Origin: Candidatus Methanoplasma sp. | GTDB taxonomy: Archaea > Thermoplasmatota > Thermoplasmata > Methanomassiliicoccales > Methanomethylophilaceae | Length of the DNA: 64,000 nt | NCBI GenBank assembly: GCA_031256955.1 | Contig: JAIRPP010000016.1 | Location: 169,345-233,344, forward strand | Reading direction: 5' to 3' | Shown: positions 41,809 through 51,142 of the stretch, one piece after another | How positions within the stretch are numbered: the first letter of the stretch is position 1 | How the letters are laid out: every line of letters begins with the position of its first letter | The notes under the pieces: generated by a model | The model's input: the letters and a program-made list of their open reading frames with translations, nothing else | Told to the model about the DNA's origin: nothing | Databases searched by the model: none | Made by a program: the position numbers and the translations under genes

Positions 41809-43311
41809 ATGGAATCCAATCACGTGCGCGCGGAATCTAAGGTCGTCAGGGCCACGGTGTTCCTGTACGGGGCGGAGGTGACCCGCTCTGGAACGGCGGA
41901 CCTCCTGGAGGGGGACAACGTGGTGGAGTTCGAAGGGATCCCGGAGTCCGCTGACCCGGGCTCCCTGAGCGCGAGCTCCGACGCGGGCGCGGTCACAGGC
42001 GCGTCCATGGAGCTCGGCGCCCTGGCTCCCGCTAGGCGCGGGACGGCGTCGGAGGCTATCGACGAAATCGACGCCGAGATCGCTGAGAAGTCGGACCGCG
42101 TCCGCGTCCTGGACGCAGAGGCCAGGCTCCTGGAGAAGGGGGCGCGGGGCGCGAGGGGGGAGCCGTACCCCGAGAGCGTCGCGAGGTACTCCGAGTTCTA
42201 CGTCGGGAGGCTGACGGAGATCCTGGCGGCGAGGCGCAACTTATCCAGGGAGCTGAAGGCGCTGAAGGAGAGGAAGAGCGCCATGGAGGCCGAGGCGGGC
42301 GACTTCTCGGAGGGGTTCCGCAGAGAGAGGAGGATCCTGGTCTCCGTGCGCGCCGATAGGGCGTGCAGGGCGGAGGTCTCGGCCGCGTATTTCACGCGCG
42401 AGGCTTCGTGGTCCCCGTCCTACGACATACGGGCGCGCGACGGGGAGAAGGAGATATCCATAGCCCTGAAGGGCGAGGCGATGCAGAGCACGGGGGAGGA
42501 CTGGGAGGGGATCGGCCTGACCCTGTCCACGGGCCGCCCGGAGGACGGGGGGCGCCTGCCGTCCCTGGACGTCTGGCGCATAGACTCTTTCAAGCCCAGG
42601 GGGCCTCCCGCCCCCATGGCGCGGGCGGTCTCGCTCGCGATGGAGGACCCGATGGAGAAGCCCGAGATCACGGCGGCCTCCCCCAGCTCTCGGGCCGAGA
42701 GGGGCGCGAGGACGGACTACGCGCTGAGCGGGAGCTTCTCGGTCCCTTCGGGGCCGAGAGGGGCGACGGCGGCCGTATGGGAGCGCAAGATAGCGGCGGA
42801 CATAAGGCTCAGGTGCGTCCCCAAGCTGGCGCCGGGCGCGTTCCTGGCCGCGTCCGCGAAGGGCTGGGAGTCCCTCGGGCTCATAGACGGGCCCGCGAGG
42901 GTTTTCCAGGACGGGTCCCTCTCGGGGACGGCGTCCATAGAGGTCGGGTCCTTCGGGGACGCCATGGAGGTCCCGCTGGGGCGCCGCGCGTCCATCGCGT
43001 CGTCGAGGGAGAGGGGGCGCGACATGCGCGGGGACAGGATGTTCGGGAAGAGCGCGGAGGCCGCGAGGGAGTGGATCATAACCGTGAGGAACACGGGATC
43101 CTCGGCCGCGGAGGTGGAGATAATGGACCAGATACCCGTGTCGGTCAGCAAGAGCGTGTCCGTCGAGGCGGCGGAGCTGTCGGGCGGGAGGCTGGACGAG
43201 GCCACGGGGATCGTGACGTGGCTGGAGGAGATACCGGCGGGGGGGTCGGCGCGCAAGGTCCTGAGGTACGCGGTGTCCCACCCTAGGGACGAGGCGGTCA
43301 GGCTGGAGTGA
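41809..43311 (+). CDS. MuiA-family (DUF4139/DUF4140) protein
   Basis: 500 aa. N-terminal DUF4140 (VVRATVFLYGAEVTRSGTADLLEG, residues 11-35), a coiled-coil-like middle (about 80-175), then DUF4139 (AAYFTREASWSPSYDIRA, MQSTGEDWEGIGLTLSTGRP, WIITVRNTGSSAAEVEIMDQIPVS). Named after mucoidy inhibitor A; biochemical role unknown, probably cell-surface related. No signal peptide. TATA CTTTTAAACG (41776-41785) predicts a leaderless ATG at 41809. A GC-rich stem (CGGGAGG...CCTCCCG, about 43320-43370) follows. Confidence 0.85.
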   Translation: MESNHVRAESKVVRATVFLYGAEVTRSGTADLLEGDNVVEFEGIPESADPGSLSASSDAGAVTGASMELGALAPARRGTASEAIDEIDAEIAEKSDRVRVLDAEARLLEKGARGARGEPYPESVARYSEFYVGRLTEILAARRNLSRELKALKERKSAMEAEAGDFSEGFRRERRILVSVRADRACRAEVSAAYFTREASWSPSYDIRARDGEKEISIALKGEAMQSTGEDWEGIGLTLSTGRPEDGGRLPSLDVWRIDSFKPRGPPAPMARAVSLAMEDPMEKPEITAASPSSRAERGARTDYALSGSFSVPSGPRGATAAVWERKIAADIRLRCVPKLAPGAFLAASAKGWESLGLIDGPARVFQDGSLSGTASIEVGSFGDAMEVPLGRRASIASSRERGRDMRGDRMFGKSAEAAREWIITVRNTGSSAAEVEIMDQIPVSVSKSVSVEAAELSGGRLDEATGIVTWLEEIPAGGSARKVLRYAVSHPRDEAVRLE

Positions 43312-43532
43312 GGATCGGCGGGAGGGGGCGGGCGCCGGGGGGAAGCCCGCCCGGCATCCGCCTCCCGCGCTGATAAATTTAATATACTGGCGGTACATCC
43401 ATTTTGTACTTAAAATTCCTTTAAATAACAATGAAAAACATGCTGGCTACACCGGGCCGCGACGGGCCCCCCGCCTAAAGCTATTAATACGCCTACCCGA
43501 TCCCGCTCTCATTCGAATCATGGAGGATTCCG

Positions 43533-44294
43533 ATGGCAGGAGCTTCAGTAGCGTCAAAAAAGGCTAAAGGCAACGCGGGCCGCAAGGTCAAGGACAAGTG
43601 GAAGGCGAAGGAGTGGTACAACGTACACGCCCCTAAGATGTTCAACGAGATGACGATAGGCGAGACGCCCGCCGCCGATCCCGAGCTTCTCATGGGGAGG
43701 ACCGCCGAGGTCACCGTGCAGGACCTCACCGGCGACTTCGCCAAGATGCACATAAAGCTCAGGTTCAAGATAACCGGGGTCGACGGCCACGAGGCCAAGA
43801 CCTCGTTCATGGGCCACGACCTCACCAGCGACTACGTGAGGAGGCTCACCCGCAGGAAGAAGACGAAGACCGACCACGTCGTTGACGTGGTCACCTCCGA
43901 CGGATACTCCCTGCGCATAAAGACGATGTCCATAGCCGAGAGGCGCATCCAGACCTCCCAGGAGGTCGGGATGAGGGGCATGATCAAGATCGCCCTCAAC
44001 GACATCGCCAAGGAGACGACCCTCTCCGGGTTCGTCAAGGCCATAATCTCCGGGGAGCTGGCCAAGGAAGTGGCCAGGGCGTGCCGCGTGATCATACCGA
44101 TAAAGAGGATCGAGATCCGCAAGACCGAGGTCCTGAAGGCGGGAGAGGCGGAGCCCGAGTCCATACTGGATGTGGCCGCGGAGGAGCCCGTCGAAGAGGC
44201 GGCGTCCGAAGAGGCCGCGCCCGAGGCGGAGCCGGAGCCGGAAGCCCCCGCTGAAGAGCCCGTCGAAGAGGCGGGAGAGCAGGCCGCCGAGTGA
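43533..44294 (+). CDS. rps3ae: Ribosomal protein S3Ae
   Basis: 253 aa. Family features: KKAKGNAGRKVKDKWKAKEWYNVHAPKMF at the start, VQDLTGDFAKMHIKLRFKI, MGHDLTSDYVRRLTRRK. The last 50 residues are an A/E/P-rich acidic tail that is longer than usual. GGAGG precedes the ATG; TATA TATTAATACG at about 43482. Located next to tRNA-Met. Confidence 0.95.
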   Translation: MAGASVASKKAKGNAGRKVKDKWKAKEWYNVHAPKMFNEMTIGETPAADPELLMGRTAEVTVQDLTGDFAKMHIKLRFKITGVDGHEAKTSFMGHDLTSDYVRRLTRRKKTKTDHVVDVVTSDGYSLRIKTMSIAERRIQTSQEVGMRGMIKIALNDIAKETTLSGFVKAIISGELAKEVARACRVIIPIKRIEIRKTEVLKAGEAEPESILDVAAEEPVEEAASEEAAPEAEPEPEAPAEEPVEEAGEQAAE

Positions 44295-44355
44295 GCCTGC
44301 TCGGAATCCTCCAAAACTATTTATCGGAACTCTCGTTCCGAGTGAAACACATTAT

Positions 44356-44460
44356 GCCGAGGTGGCTCAGCCTGGTGGAGCGTCGGACTCATAGGGTTCT
44401 GGTCATCAGACCTCTTCCAGGGAAATCCGAAGGTCATGGGTTCGAACCCCATCCTCGGCA
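44356..44460 (+). tRNA. Elongator tRNA-Met (CAT) with a 31-nt intron
   Basis: Acceptor GCCGAGG/CCTCGGC, D-arm GCTCAGCCTGGTGGAGC, anticodon stem TCGGA/TCCGA, loop CTCATA|A (anticodon CAT), T-arm ATGGG-TTCGAAC-CCCAT, discriminator A. The exon body matches archaeal elongator Met tRNA. TATA CTATTTATC (44318-44326) is about 30 bases upstream. Confidence 0.93.
44394..44424 (+). other. Intron of tRNA-Met
   Basis: Thirty-one bases inserted after position 37 of the tRNA, the canonical archaeal site. Internal TCTGG/CCAGG pairing supports the bulge-helix-bulge structure cut by the splicing endonuclease. The ends could shift by a base or two. Confidence 0.8.
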
Positions 44461-44936
44461 CTCCTTCTCATCTCATATTCGAATCTGGGATCTAGCGATG
44501 TCCCGCATGAGGCGAACCCTTAGTTTCAACAGGGAGATCGCGAGGCGACCACATAAAAGAAACGCGATACGAAACGAATTGACTCTTCGGTTTATGCGAA
44601 GGCATGCCCCGATAGGCGAGGACTTTCTATTCCATGATCCGAAACGGAAGAAACCCGAGAGATTCAGGGATGCCGGCGCGTCTGAAATCATAGGATACCG
44701 GGACCTATGCGAACGCACCGGGTCGAGAGATATTGAAGACCGGTCCCGGCGATCATCATCCATCGACGCGTTCCGAGATTGGCGCTTTGGATCGGGAATC
44801 GTAGATCGCATCTGCTGATCTGAGACCGGATGCGGGATCTCATACACAAGCAGAGAAAACGCGATCGACGCGACGATCCGATCGTAGCGATAAAATGAAG
44901 AAGGGGCGCCAGCCCGAGCTGGGCTGGCTAGCCCGT
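44461..44936. other. Stretch without a recognisable gene
   Basis: AT-richer than the flanks. An open frame from ATG 44498 to 44818 (plus) and an overlapping minus-strand frame both give arginine-rich translations without family features or a clear ribosome-binding site. Its last 50 bases hold the terminator of the minus-strand adhesin. Confidence 0.5.
44885..44928 (-). terminator. Terminator after the 828-aa adhesin
   Basis: GCCAGCCC (44908-44915) pairs with GGGCTGGC (44921-44928), starting 9 bases after the TAA stop; on the minus strand the T-rich CTTCTTCATTTTATC follows. Confidence 0.7.
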
Positions 44937-47423
44937 TTATGGGTTCGGGGGAGACCGACTGTATTTGACGTCGCATTCGTACGACCAATACGAACCCCAT
45001 CCGGGAAGATCTGCATTCACCTCCACGTTGATGGTAGTGTAGGCGTTCATGAACGCATAGTCTCCTATGGTCGTCACGCTGGAAGGGATGTAGATCGAGT
45101 TCAGACCCATAGGCGTGTTGGGCTTGAGATTACCTTCGAGCCCATAGAATGCAGCAAATCCTATGCTCGTCAGGCCAGATGGGAGGACTATGTCGCCAGT
45201 CAGACCTGTGCAACCATAGAACGTAGATTGTCCTATGGATATCAATCCCGTGGGCAGGACAAGGCCTGAGATTCCAGTGCACTCAGAGAATGCGCTATCC
45301 GCTATGCTGGTCATGCCAGACGGCAGGACCAGGCTGTTGAGCCCAATACATCTACTGAACGCACCTATCCCTATGGAAGTCGCTCCGGATTGAATGACCA
45401 GAGATCCATCAAAGCCTTTGCAACCATAGAACGCGACAAATCCTACAGTAGCCACGCTTGAGGGGATCACTAAATCTCCCGAGAAGCCATAGCATCCATA
45501 GAATGCGTAGTCACCTATGGAAGCCACTCCAGAAGGTATCTCCAGATCTCCAGCCATACTCGAGCATAACTCGAACGCATAGTCCCCTATCTCCTCAAGC
45601 AGGCTGTTCGGCCCGAAGGAGAGCGACTCGATCTTCTCACACGCGTCGAACGCGCCAGTCCCGATGATTTTCACTCCCGAAGGTATCTCCAGATCCCCGG
45701 CCATGCTCGAGCATGAACTGAACGCATAGTTCCCTATCTCCTCAAGCAGGCTGTTCTGCCCGAAGGAGAGCGACTCGATCTTCTCACACGCGTCGAACGC
45801 GCCGGTCCCGATGATTTTCACTCCCGAAGGTATCTCCAGATCCCCGGCCATGCTCGAGCATGAACTGAACGTATGCTCTCCTATCGCGCCCGCCAGCGCG
45901 CTGTTCGACCCGAATGAGAGCGACTCGATGTTCTCGCACTCGAAGAACGCGAACTTTCCCAGAGAGGTCACGCCGGACGGGATCGAGATCCCCTTGACCT
46001 GCCCCGTGCCCAGGCTCGTGCATCTGTAGAAGGCGTGGTCGCCTATGGACTCCAGCCTGTTGCCGGATTCGAAGGACAGGGACTCCAGACTTTTGCATCC
46101 GAAGAACGCTTCCGCCCCTATGTCCTTTACGCCTGCAGGTATGGCGAGATCCCCGGTCAGGCCCGCGCAAAATTTGAACACGCCGTTCTTTATCGCGCTC
46201 AGGCCGGAGGGCAGGACGAGGTCCCCCGTCAGGCTCTTACAGCCGTGGAACGCGTAGTTCCCTATGCCGGTCAGGCCGGAGGGCAGGACGAGGTCCCCCG
46301 TCAGGCTCTCGCAGTCGTAGAACGCCATCAGGCCGATGCTGGTCAGGCCGGAGGGCAGGACCAGATCGTTCGAGAGCCCGGTGCAGTTGTCGAACGCATT
46401 GTCTCCCAGCTCGGTCAGGCCCGCGGGCAGGTACAGCTCGTCGAACCCGGCGCAGCCCTTGAACGCTTCCGAGGCGACGGCGGTCACCTTTCTGCCCAGG
46501 TACCACTCCTGTATCGCGAGCGTCCCCGAATCCGCCGCCGTCCCCAGGGACGCGGAGCACTTGGCGGAGTTGGTGTAATCGAGGCCCGGGGTCCCGGTCC
46601 AATACGCGAAGAGGCTGATGGAGTCCGAATCTGCGTCGTAGCTCCAGAGGTCGACTCCGGCGCCGTCCGGGAACCGCGCCGTGTTCTCCGCCGATTCGTC
46701 TCCCGCTGCCCGGTTCACCCCGCCCGGCATCAAGAACCATCCGCCGAACGAGTACGGGGCCCTCGTCCCGGGATCCGCCAGCGCGTACGGCTGGCCGAAC
46801 GTCACCTGGCCCTGATCGTACTGGGGCCAGCTCGAATCTGTAGCCGTCGGCAGGTAGTACTTGACGATGTAGCTCTTCACGACCCATTCCGCGTACAGGG
46901 TCGTGTCGCCCGTCACGCGGTCCGCCGCGAAGTCCCATTGGTCCAGCAGCCCGTCGTCCTTGAACCATCCGGACAGGCGGTAGCCCGTGATGCCGGGAGC
47001 GGGCGGAGCGACGATGCGCGAATTGTAGTCCACCCCGGTTATGGGGGGCAGGGCGGGCCCGCCCCTGCTGTCGAATGTCACGGTGTACGTTGTGGCGTAA
47101 GGCTCGCCGATGGCGTCCCACTTGGCGTACAGGGTCGTGTCCCCGCTCACCCTGTCGCTGGCGAAGATCCATTGGGTCAGCAGCCCGTCGTCCCTGAACC
47201 ATCCCGAGAACTGGTACCCGCCCCTGGTCGGACGCTCGGGCAGGTCTATGGTGGATCCGCCGGCAACGGTCAGCGGAGCCACATGGGATCCGCCGTTGGA
47301 TTGGAACGTGACGGTGAACTCCTCGACAGAGCCCCCATCCCCGGATTCGCCGCAGGCGCACTTGCCGTCGACGACGGAATATATCGCGAACACGGACAGA
47401 GCCATGGCCACGGCGAACAGCAA
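44937..47423 (-). CDS. Large surface adhesin with Flg_new repeats and about 17 BspA-type LRRs
   Basis: 828 aa from TTG 47423. Hydrophobic signal/anchor at the start, a short CACGES segment, two clear InlB/Flg_new repeats ending in YAKW and YAEW (residues about 35-170) and a third diverged one, then a long LRR_5 array (about 285-800) of the type LVLPSGLTSIGxxAFxxC. In-frame codons upstream encode TDKDESERGGRRAAVLIIA, similar to the N-termini of the paralogues at 274 and 3223, but contain no ATG, GTG or TTG; CTG 47501 with GGGGTG five bases before it is the best true start. The gene is visibly AT-richer toward its 3' end. Confidence 0.88.
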   Translation of the reverse strand: MLFAVAMALSVFAIYSVVDGKCACGESGDGGSVEEFTVTFQSNGGSHVAPLTVAGGSTIDLPERPTRGGYQFSGWFRDDGLLTQWIFASDRVSGDTTLYAKWDAIGEPYATTYTVTFDSRGGPALPPITGVDYNSRIVAPPAPGITGYRLSGWFKDDGLLDQWDFAADRVTGDTTLYAEWVVKSYIVKYYLPTATDSSWPQYDQGQVTFGQPYALADPGTRAPYSFGGWFLMPGGVNRAAGDESAENTARFPDGAGVDLWSYDADSDSISLFAYWTGTPGLDYTNSAKCSASLGTAADSGTLAIQEWYLGRKVTAVASEAFKGCAGFDELYLPAGLTELGDNAFDNCTGLSNDLVLPSGLTSIGLMAFYDCESLTGDLVLPSGLTGIGNYAFHGCKSLTGDLVLPSGLSAIKNGVFKFCAGLTGDLAIPAGVKDIGAEAFFGCKSLESLSFESGNRLESIGDHAFYRCTSLGTGQVKGISIPSGVTSLGKFAFFECENIESLSFGSNSALAGAIGEHTFSSCSSMAGDLEIPSGVKIIGTGAFDACEKIESLSFGQNSLLEEIGNYAFSSCSSMAGDLEIPSGVKIIGTGAFDACEKIESLSFGPNSLLEEIGDYAFELCSSMAGDLEIPSGVASIGDYAFYGCYGFSGDLVIPSSVATVGFVAFYGCKGFDGSLVIQSGATSIGIGAFSRCIGLNSLVLPSGMTSIADSAFSECTGISGLVLPTGLISIGQSTFYGCTGLTGDIVLPSGLTSIGFAAFYGLEGNLKPNTPMGLNSIYIPSSVTTIGDYAFMNAYTTINVEVNADLPGWGSYWSYECDVKYSRSPPNP
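45535..45872 (-). repeat. 147-bp tandem repeats in the LRR array
   Basis: Blocks of 147 bases (49 residues, two LRRs) recur almost unchanged; for example GATGATTTTCACTCCCGAAG occurs at 45663 and 45810. They encode IPSGVKIIGTGAFDACEK and the following CSSMAGDLE. Near identity points to recent duplication. Confidence 0.8.
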
Positions 47424-47702
47424 CGCGATGATCAGGACGGCTGCGCGCCTCCCGCCCCTTTCGGATTCGTCTTTGTCTGTCGAAGCATCGGATCGAGTCA
47501 GATAAACACCCCGAGCTATGGATTGCCGCGCGGATAAAAAACAATATGGCTATATGGATCGAGAGCCTCGTGATATGCACGGGCGAGGCATGTCAAATCG
47601 GAATTCTAGGCGATGAGGCGGGGCCTCTGCGGGAGATCCCGCGCACGGCGGGGCGCGGGCGGCCGCCGAACCCCTAATAAATCGACGGGGCGTTCCGCGG
47701 GC

Positions 47703-48371
47703 ATGGCTTTGGATCCGTCGTACAGGGCGGTGTGCTTCGACATGGACGGGACGCTGTTGGACACCGTGGTCGATTACGACAGGCTCGCGTCGGTCGTCCC
47801 GGACATCCTGGAGGAGATGGGGGCGCGCCCGCTCCCGAGGCTTCCGGGGGAGACGGAGACCGGGTGGGGGGAGAGGACCCTCAGGGAATGCGGGAGGAGC
47901 GGGGACGCGGAGCGGCTCCAGGGCCTAGCGGACGGCCGCAGGACCGCCATAGAGATGGAGAACATAGGGATGGCGAAGCCGTTCGGCGGCGTGCGCGAGG
48001 CCCTGGCGGCTCTCAGAGCCGCCGGCTACGCCATGGGCGTGCTCACCCGCGGGGGCCGCCTCTACGCCGAGAGCGCGCTGGGATCGGCGGGCCTCCTGGA
48101 GATGATCGACGCGCTGGTCGCCAGGGACGACTTCCCCGAATGCGAGATGAAGCCTTCTCCGAAGTCCATGGGGAACATGGCCGCCGCGCTGGGGCTGAGC
48201 CCCGCCGAGATCCTTTATCTGGGAGACAGCAGGGCGGACATGCTGGCCGCGAACGGGTCCGGCGCGGGGTTCCGCGGAGTCCTCACCGGAAGGTGCGACA
48301 GGGCGGCCTGGGCCGCCGCCGGGGAGGCCCGCGTCGTCGACGGCGTCGCGAGCCTCCTCGGCATGATCTGA
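47703..48371 (+). CDS. HAD-superfamily phosphatase (phosphoglycolate phosphatase-like)
   Basis: 222 aa. HAD motif I DMDGTLLDT (residues about 14-22), motif II threonine in LTRGG, motif III lysine in MKPSPKS, motif IV GDSRADM. A helical cap lies between motifs I and II (type C1). Substrate not predictable; could be phosphoglycolate or another sugar phosphate. TATA CTAATAAATC (about 47675) predicts a leaderless ATG at 47703. Ends one base before the convergent FAD protein. Confidence 0.88.
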   Translation: MALDPSYRAVCFDMDGTLLDTVVDYDRLASVVPDILEEMGARPLPRLPGETETGWGERTLRECGRSGDAERLQGLADGRRTAIEMENIGMAKPFGGVREALAALRAAGYAMGVLTRGGRLYAESALGSAGLLEMIDALVARDDFPECEMKPSPKSMGNMAAALGLSPAEILYLGDSRADMLAANGSGAGFRGVLTGRCDRAAWAAAGEARVVDGVASLLGMI

Positions 48372-51086
48372 TCACTGCGTGCCGTCGCCGAGGGTGTGGC
48401 GCCTGTCCTCTTCCCGGCGGTGCTCCAGGGTGTCGTACCTGAACCTCTTGAGGTTGTCGTCGAAGGTCGTGTTGGCAGGGAGGACCTTCTTGGCGAACTG
48501 CATCACCGCGCTGCCCACGGTCATGAGCTGCTTGTTCATCTTGATCCCGAACCGGGTCTTGCCGCAGACCAGGTGCCCGGGGTTGACCACGTCGCAGGGG
48601 TCCAGGGCGGCCTTCAGGGACCTCATGTACTCCACGGTGTACGCGTCGTGCACGTTGTCCAGGTTCCAGGCGAAGAACACGCCGAAGCCGGTGGTCCTCC
48701 CCCCGTACCTGACGGCCCTGTCGCCCAGGTAGAAGTTGAACGCGAAGGCGGTCATGCCCAGGAGGGACTCGTCGTCCTTGAAGTAGTACGGCATGAACAG
48801 GGCCGTGTTGCGGTCCACGATCACGCCGATTATCCCTCCCATCTCCATCTTCATCGCGTCGAAGCCCGCGTAGCACTCGTCCACGAACTCGCCCCATCTG
48901 GAGTTGGGCACTATGACCTCGGCGGGGATCTCGCCCACGCCGGCGCGCCTGGCCCTGAACTCGTAGCACCTCTCGCCCCACTCGTGCTCTCCCACGGACC
49001 CGTCCATCTTGGTCCCCTTGTTGGCGAGGATCAGCTCGTCGGTGGCGGCCTCGTCCAGGTCGTTGAACCTCTTCTCGCCCTGATAGGTTATCAGGAGCGT
49101 GTTCTTCACGTCGGGGACGTGGGACCCGGCCTTGCGCTGGTTGGCGAAGTGGGTCGCGTCCTCGAACGCTATGTGCAGCGGCCTGAGGCTCGGGTGGTGG
49201 GAGATCAGGTTTATCGCGTCCTGCATGTCGCGCAGGTTCTCGAAATAGTACGCCAGGGGCCTGAGGGCTCCGAGCGGGTAGATCCTGAAGGTGACGGTGC
49301 CGAAGACGCAGAGCGTCCCCTCGGACCCGGAGAAGAGCTGGTTGAGGTTGTACCTGGTGCCGTACGCCCCCACGTGGTCGCTCCCGGTCTCCAGGACCGA
49401 CCCGTCGGAGAGCACGACCTCCATGTTGATTATGTTGTCCTTGGCGGAGCCGTATTTGAACGACCCGATGCCCATGCCGTTGGTGGCTATCCACGCGCCG
49501 ACGGTGGCGGACGGGAAGCTGGAGGGGTACGAGCCCACTATGAAGCCCTTCTTCATGCACGCCTCCAGGAGCGCCTTCCACGTGCACCCGGCGCCCACCT
49601 TCACGTAGAGCTCCTCGGTGTTTATCTCCAGCACCCTGTTGAACTTGGACGACATGTCCACGACTATGCCCCCGCTGGCGGGCATGCATCCCCCGAGGCC
49701 CCACGAGGAGTTGCCCCTGGGGACCACGGGCACGCCGTGGGAGCGGGCTATCTCCACGACCCTGGACAGGCCCTTCATGTCGGACGGCCTCACCACGGCG
49801 TCGGGGAGGTTCTTGAACGCTATCCCGGCCTCCTTGGGCAGGGGGGCCATGTCCTTGCTGTACAGCAGGAGGTCCACCCCGTTGGTGGTCACGTTGTCCT
49901 TGCCCACGGCCTCCTCCAGCTCGGAGACCACTTTGGGGGTGACCTTGCGGGAGAGGCCCTCCGCGGGCCCCTGGGGCGGGGAGAGCGGGGACCACGCGGC
50001 CTTCGCCCTTCCGACGACCCTGCCTCCCAGGGCCTCCGCCTTCTCTGCGACGGCCGCCGCGTCGGCGCCCTTTATGGAGAACGTCGCCGTGCCGCGGTCC
50101 GCCACGGACCCGTGGGACCCGCCGACCGCCTCGAAGAGCGCCTTCCAGCTCTTCAGGGGGACCGCGGCCTCGACGGCCCCGTCGCTCTCGCCGCCGCAGA
50201 TCCACTTGCAGAGCCTGCACGCGTCCTCCGGCTCGATCCTGGATCCGAGCCCCTCCATGAGCTCCCCCAGGGCCTGCTCCTCCAGCGCGGCGTGCGCCGC
50301 GTCACCGTCGAGCGTCGCCAGTATCGCCATCTTCTTGCCGCACCAGGATACGTCGCGGGGCTTCAGGCTGGGGTGCCCGGCTATCCTGGACATCGCCTCC
50401 TGCATGGCCGCCGCGTCCTCGAACCTGTACGCCGCGAGGCGGTCCTCCCCCTTGGGGTGGAGCCTCAGGGTGGCCTCCACGACCACTCCCAGGGACCCCT
50501 CGGACCCGTTGAACATCTGGCCGAGGTTGTACCCCGACATGTACGACCCTATGCCGTCGTACCCGGTCTCTATTATCGGGCCGTCCGCGGTGACTATGCG
50601 GAGGTTGAGCGCCGCGTCCTTGGCGGTGCCGTACTTGTACGTCCCGAACCCGGCCGCCTCGGAGACGGCCCACTGCCCGACCCTGGTCGAGCGGTCGCGG
50701 GGGTACGCGCCGAGGGTCATCCCCTCCCTGGCCGCCGCGCTTATCAGCGCGCTGAGCGGCGCGCCCGCGCCCGCCCTTATGGACAGGGCGTCCCTGTCGA
50801 CCGCCTTGACGGACGACATCTTGGAGAGATCGATGAATATCCCGCCGTCCGCCTCGGACCCGTCCAGGGCGACGCCGCGGCGGTTGCTCGAGGAGACCTT
50901 CAGGCCGCTCTTGCGCCCGAGGGCCGCGATCTTGGAGACCTCCCCCTCCGTGGAGGGCCTGACGCAGACCTGCGCCCCGGGGCATCTGCCCTCGCAGACC
51001 TCTACGTTGTCTCTGCCTACGATCTGCTGGAGCGCCTCTAGCGCGTGCGCGTCCAGTTTAGACGATTTGTTATCGGGTGAGCTCAT
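48372..51086 (-). CDS. Oxidoreductase with two FAD-binding (GlcD-type) modules in tandem
   Basis: 904 aa, about twice the length of GlcD. Module 1 (residues about 15-390): VCVRPSTEGEVSKIAALG, IRAGAGAPLSALISAAAREGMTLG, YNLGQMFNGSEGSLGVV. Module 2 (about 405-904): VVRPSDMKGLSRVVEIARSHGVPVVPRGNSSWGLGGC, VKVGAGCTWKALLEACMKKGFIVG, YNLNQLFSGSEGTLCVFG, then the substrate cap and C-terminal DPCDVVNPGHLV. Module 1 lacks the PRG-type flavin loop (SSSNRRG instead) and may be degenerate. GGAGG precedes ATG 51086. Electron acceptor and substrate unknown. Confidence 0.85.
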   Translation of the reverse strand: MSSPDNKSSKLDAHALEALQQIVGRDNVEVCEGRCPGAQVCVRPSTEGEVSKIAALGRKSGLKVSSSNRRGVALDGSEADGGIFIDLSKMSSVKAVDRDALSIRAGAGAPLSALISAAAREGMTLGAYPRDRSTRVGQWAVSEAAGFGTYKYGTAKDAALNLRIVTADGPIIETGYDGIGSYMSGYNLGQMFNGSEGSLGVVVEATLRLHPKGEDRLAAYRFEDAAAMQEAMSRIAGHPSLKPRDVSWCGKKMAILATLDGDAAHAALEEQALGELMEGLGSRIEPEDACRLCKWICGGESDGAVEAAVPLKSWKALFEAVGGSHGSVADRGTATFSIKGADAAAVAEKAEALGGRVVGRAKAAWSPLSPPQGPAEGLSRKVTPKVVSELEEAVGKDNVTTNGVDLLLYSKDMAPLPKEAGIAFKNLPDAVVRPSDMKGLSRVVEIARSHGVPVVPRGNSSWGLGGCMPASGGIVVDMSSKFNRVLEINTEELYVKVGAGCTWKALLEACMKKGFIVGSYPSSFPSATVGAWIATNGMGIGSFKYGSAKDNIINMEVVLSDGSVLETGSDHVGAYGTRYNLNQLFSGSEGTLCVFGTVTFRIYPLGALRPLAYYFENLRDMQDAINLISHHPSLRPLHIAFEDATHFANQRKAGSHVPDVKNTLLITYQGEKRFNDLDEAATDELILANKGTKMDGSVGEHEWGERCYEFRARRAGVGEIPAEVIVPNSRWGEFVDECYAGFDAMKMEMGGIIGVIVDRNTALFMPYYFKDDESLLGMTAFAFNFYLGDRAVRYGGRTTGFGVFFAWNLDNVHDAYTVEYMRSLKAALDPCDVVNPGHLVCGKTRFGIKMNKQLMTVGSAVMQFAKKVLPANTTFDDNLKRFRYDTLEHRREEDRRHTLGDGTQ

Positions 51087-51142
51087 GGAATTTCCTCCGC
51101 TGCTATGGGCGGGTATGTCATTCGCCGGTAGCCGGTTAAATA

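Noticed and set aside
43312..43532. Possible small RNA gene before rps3ae
   Set aside because: AT-rich TATA-like elements are present, but there is no convincing folded RNA or conserved motif; the segment is explained by the MuiA 3' hairpin and the rps3ae promoter.
44473..45000. Overlapping 175-residue frames on both strands between tRNA-Met and the adhesin
   Set aside because: Both run into the tRNA, terminator or adhesin end, are arginine-rich and have no ribosome site or recognisable domain.
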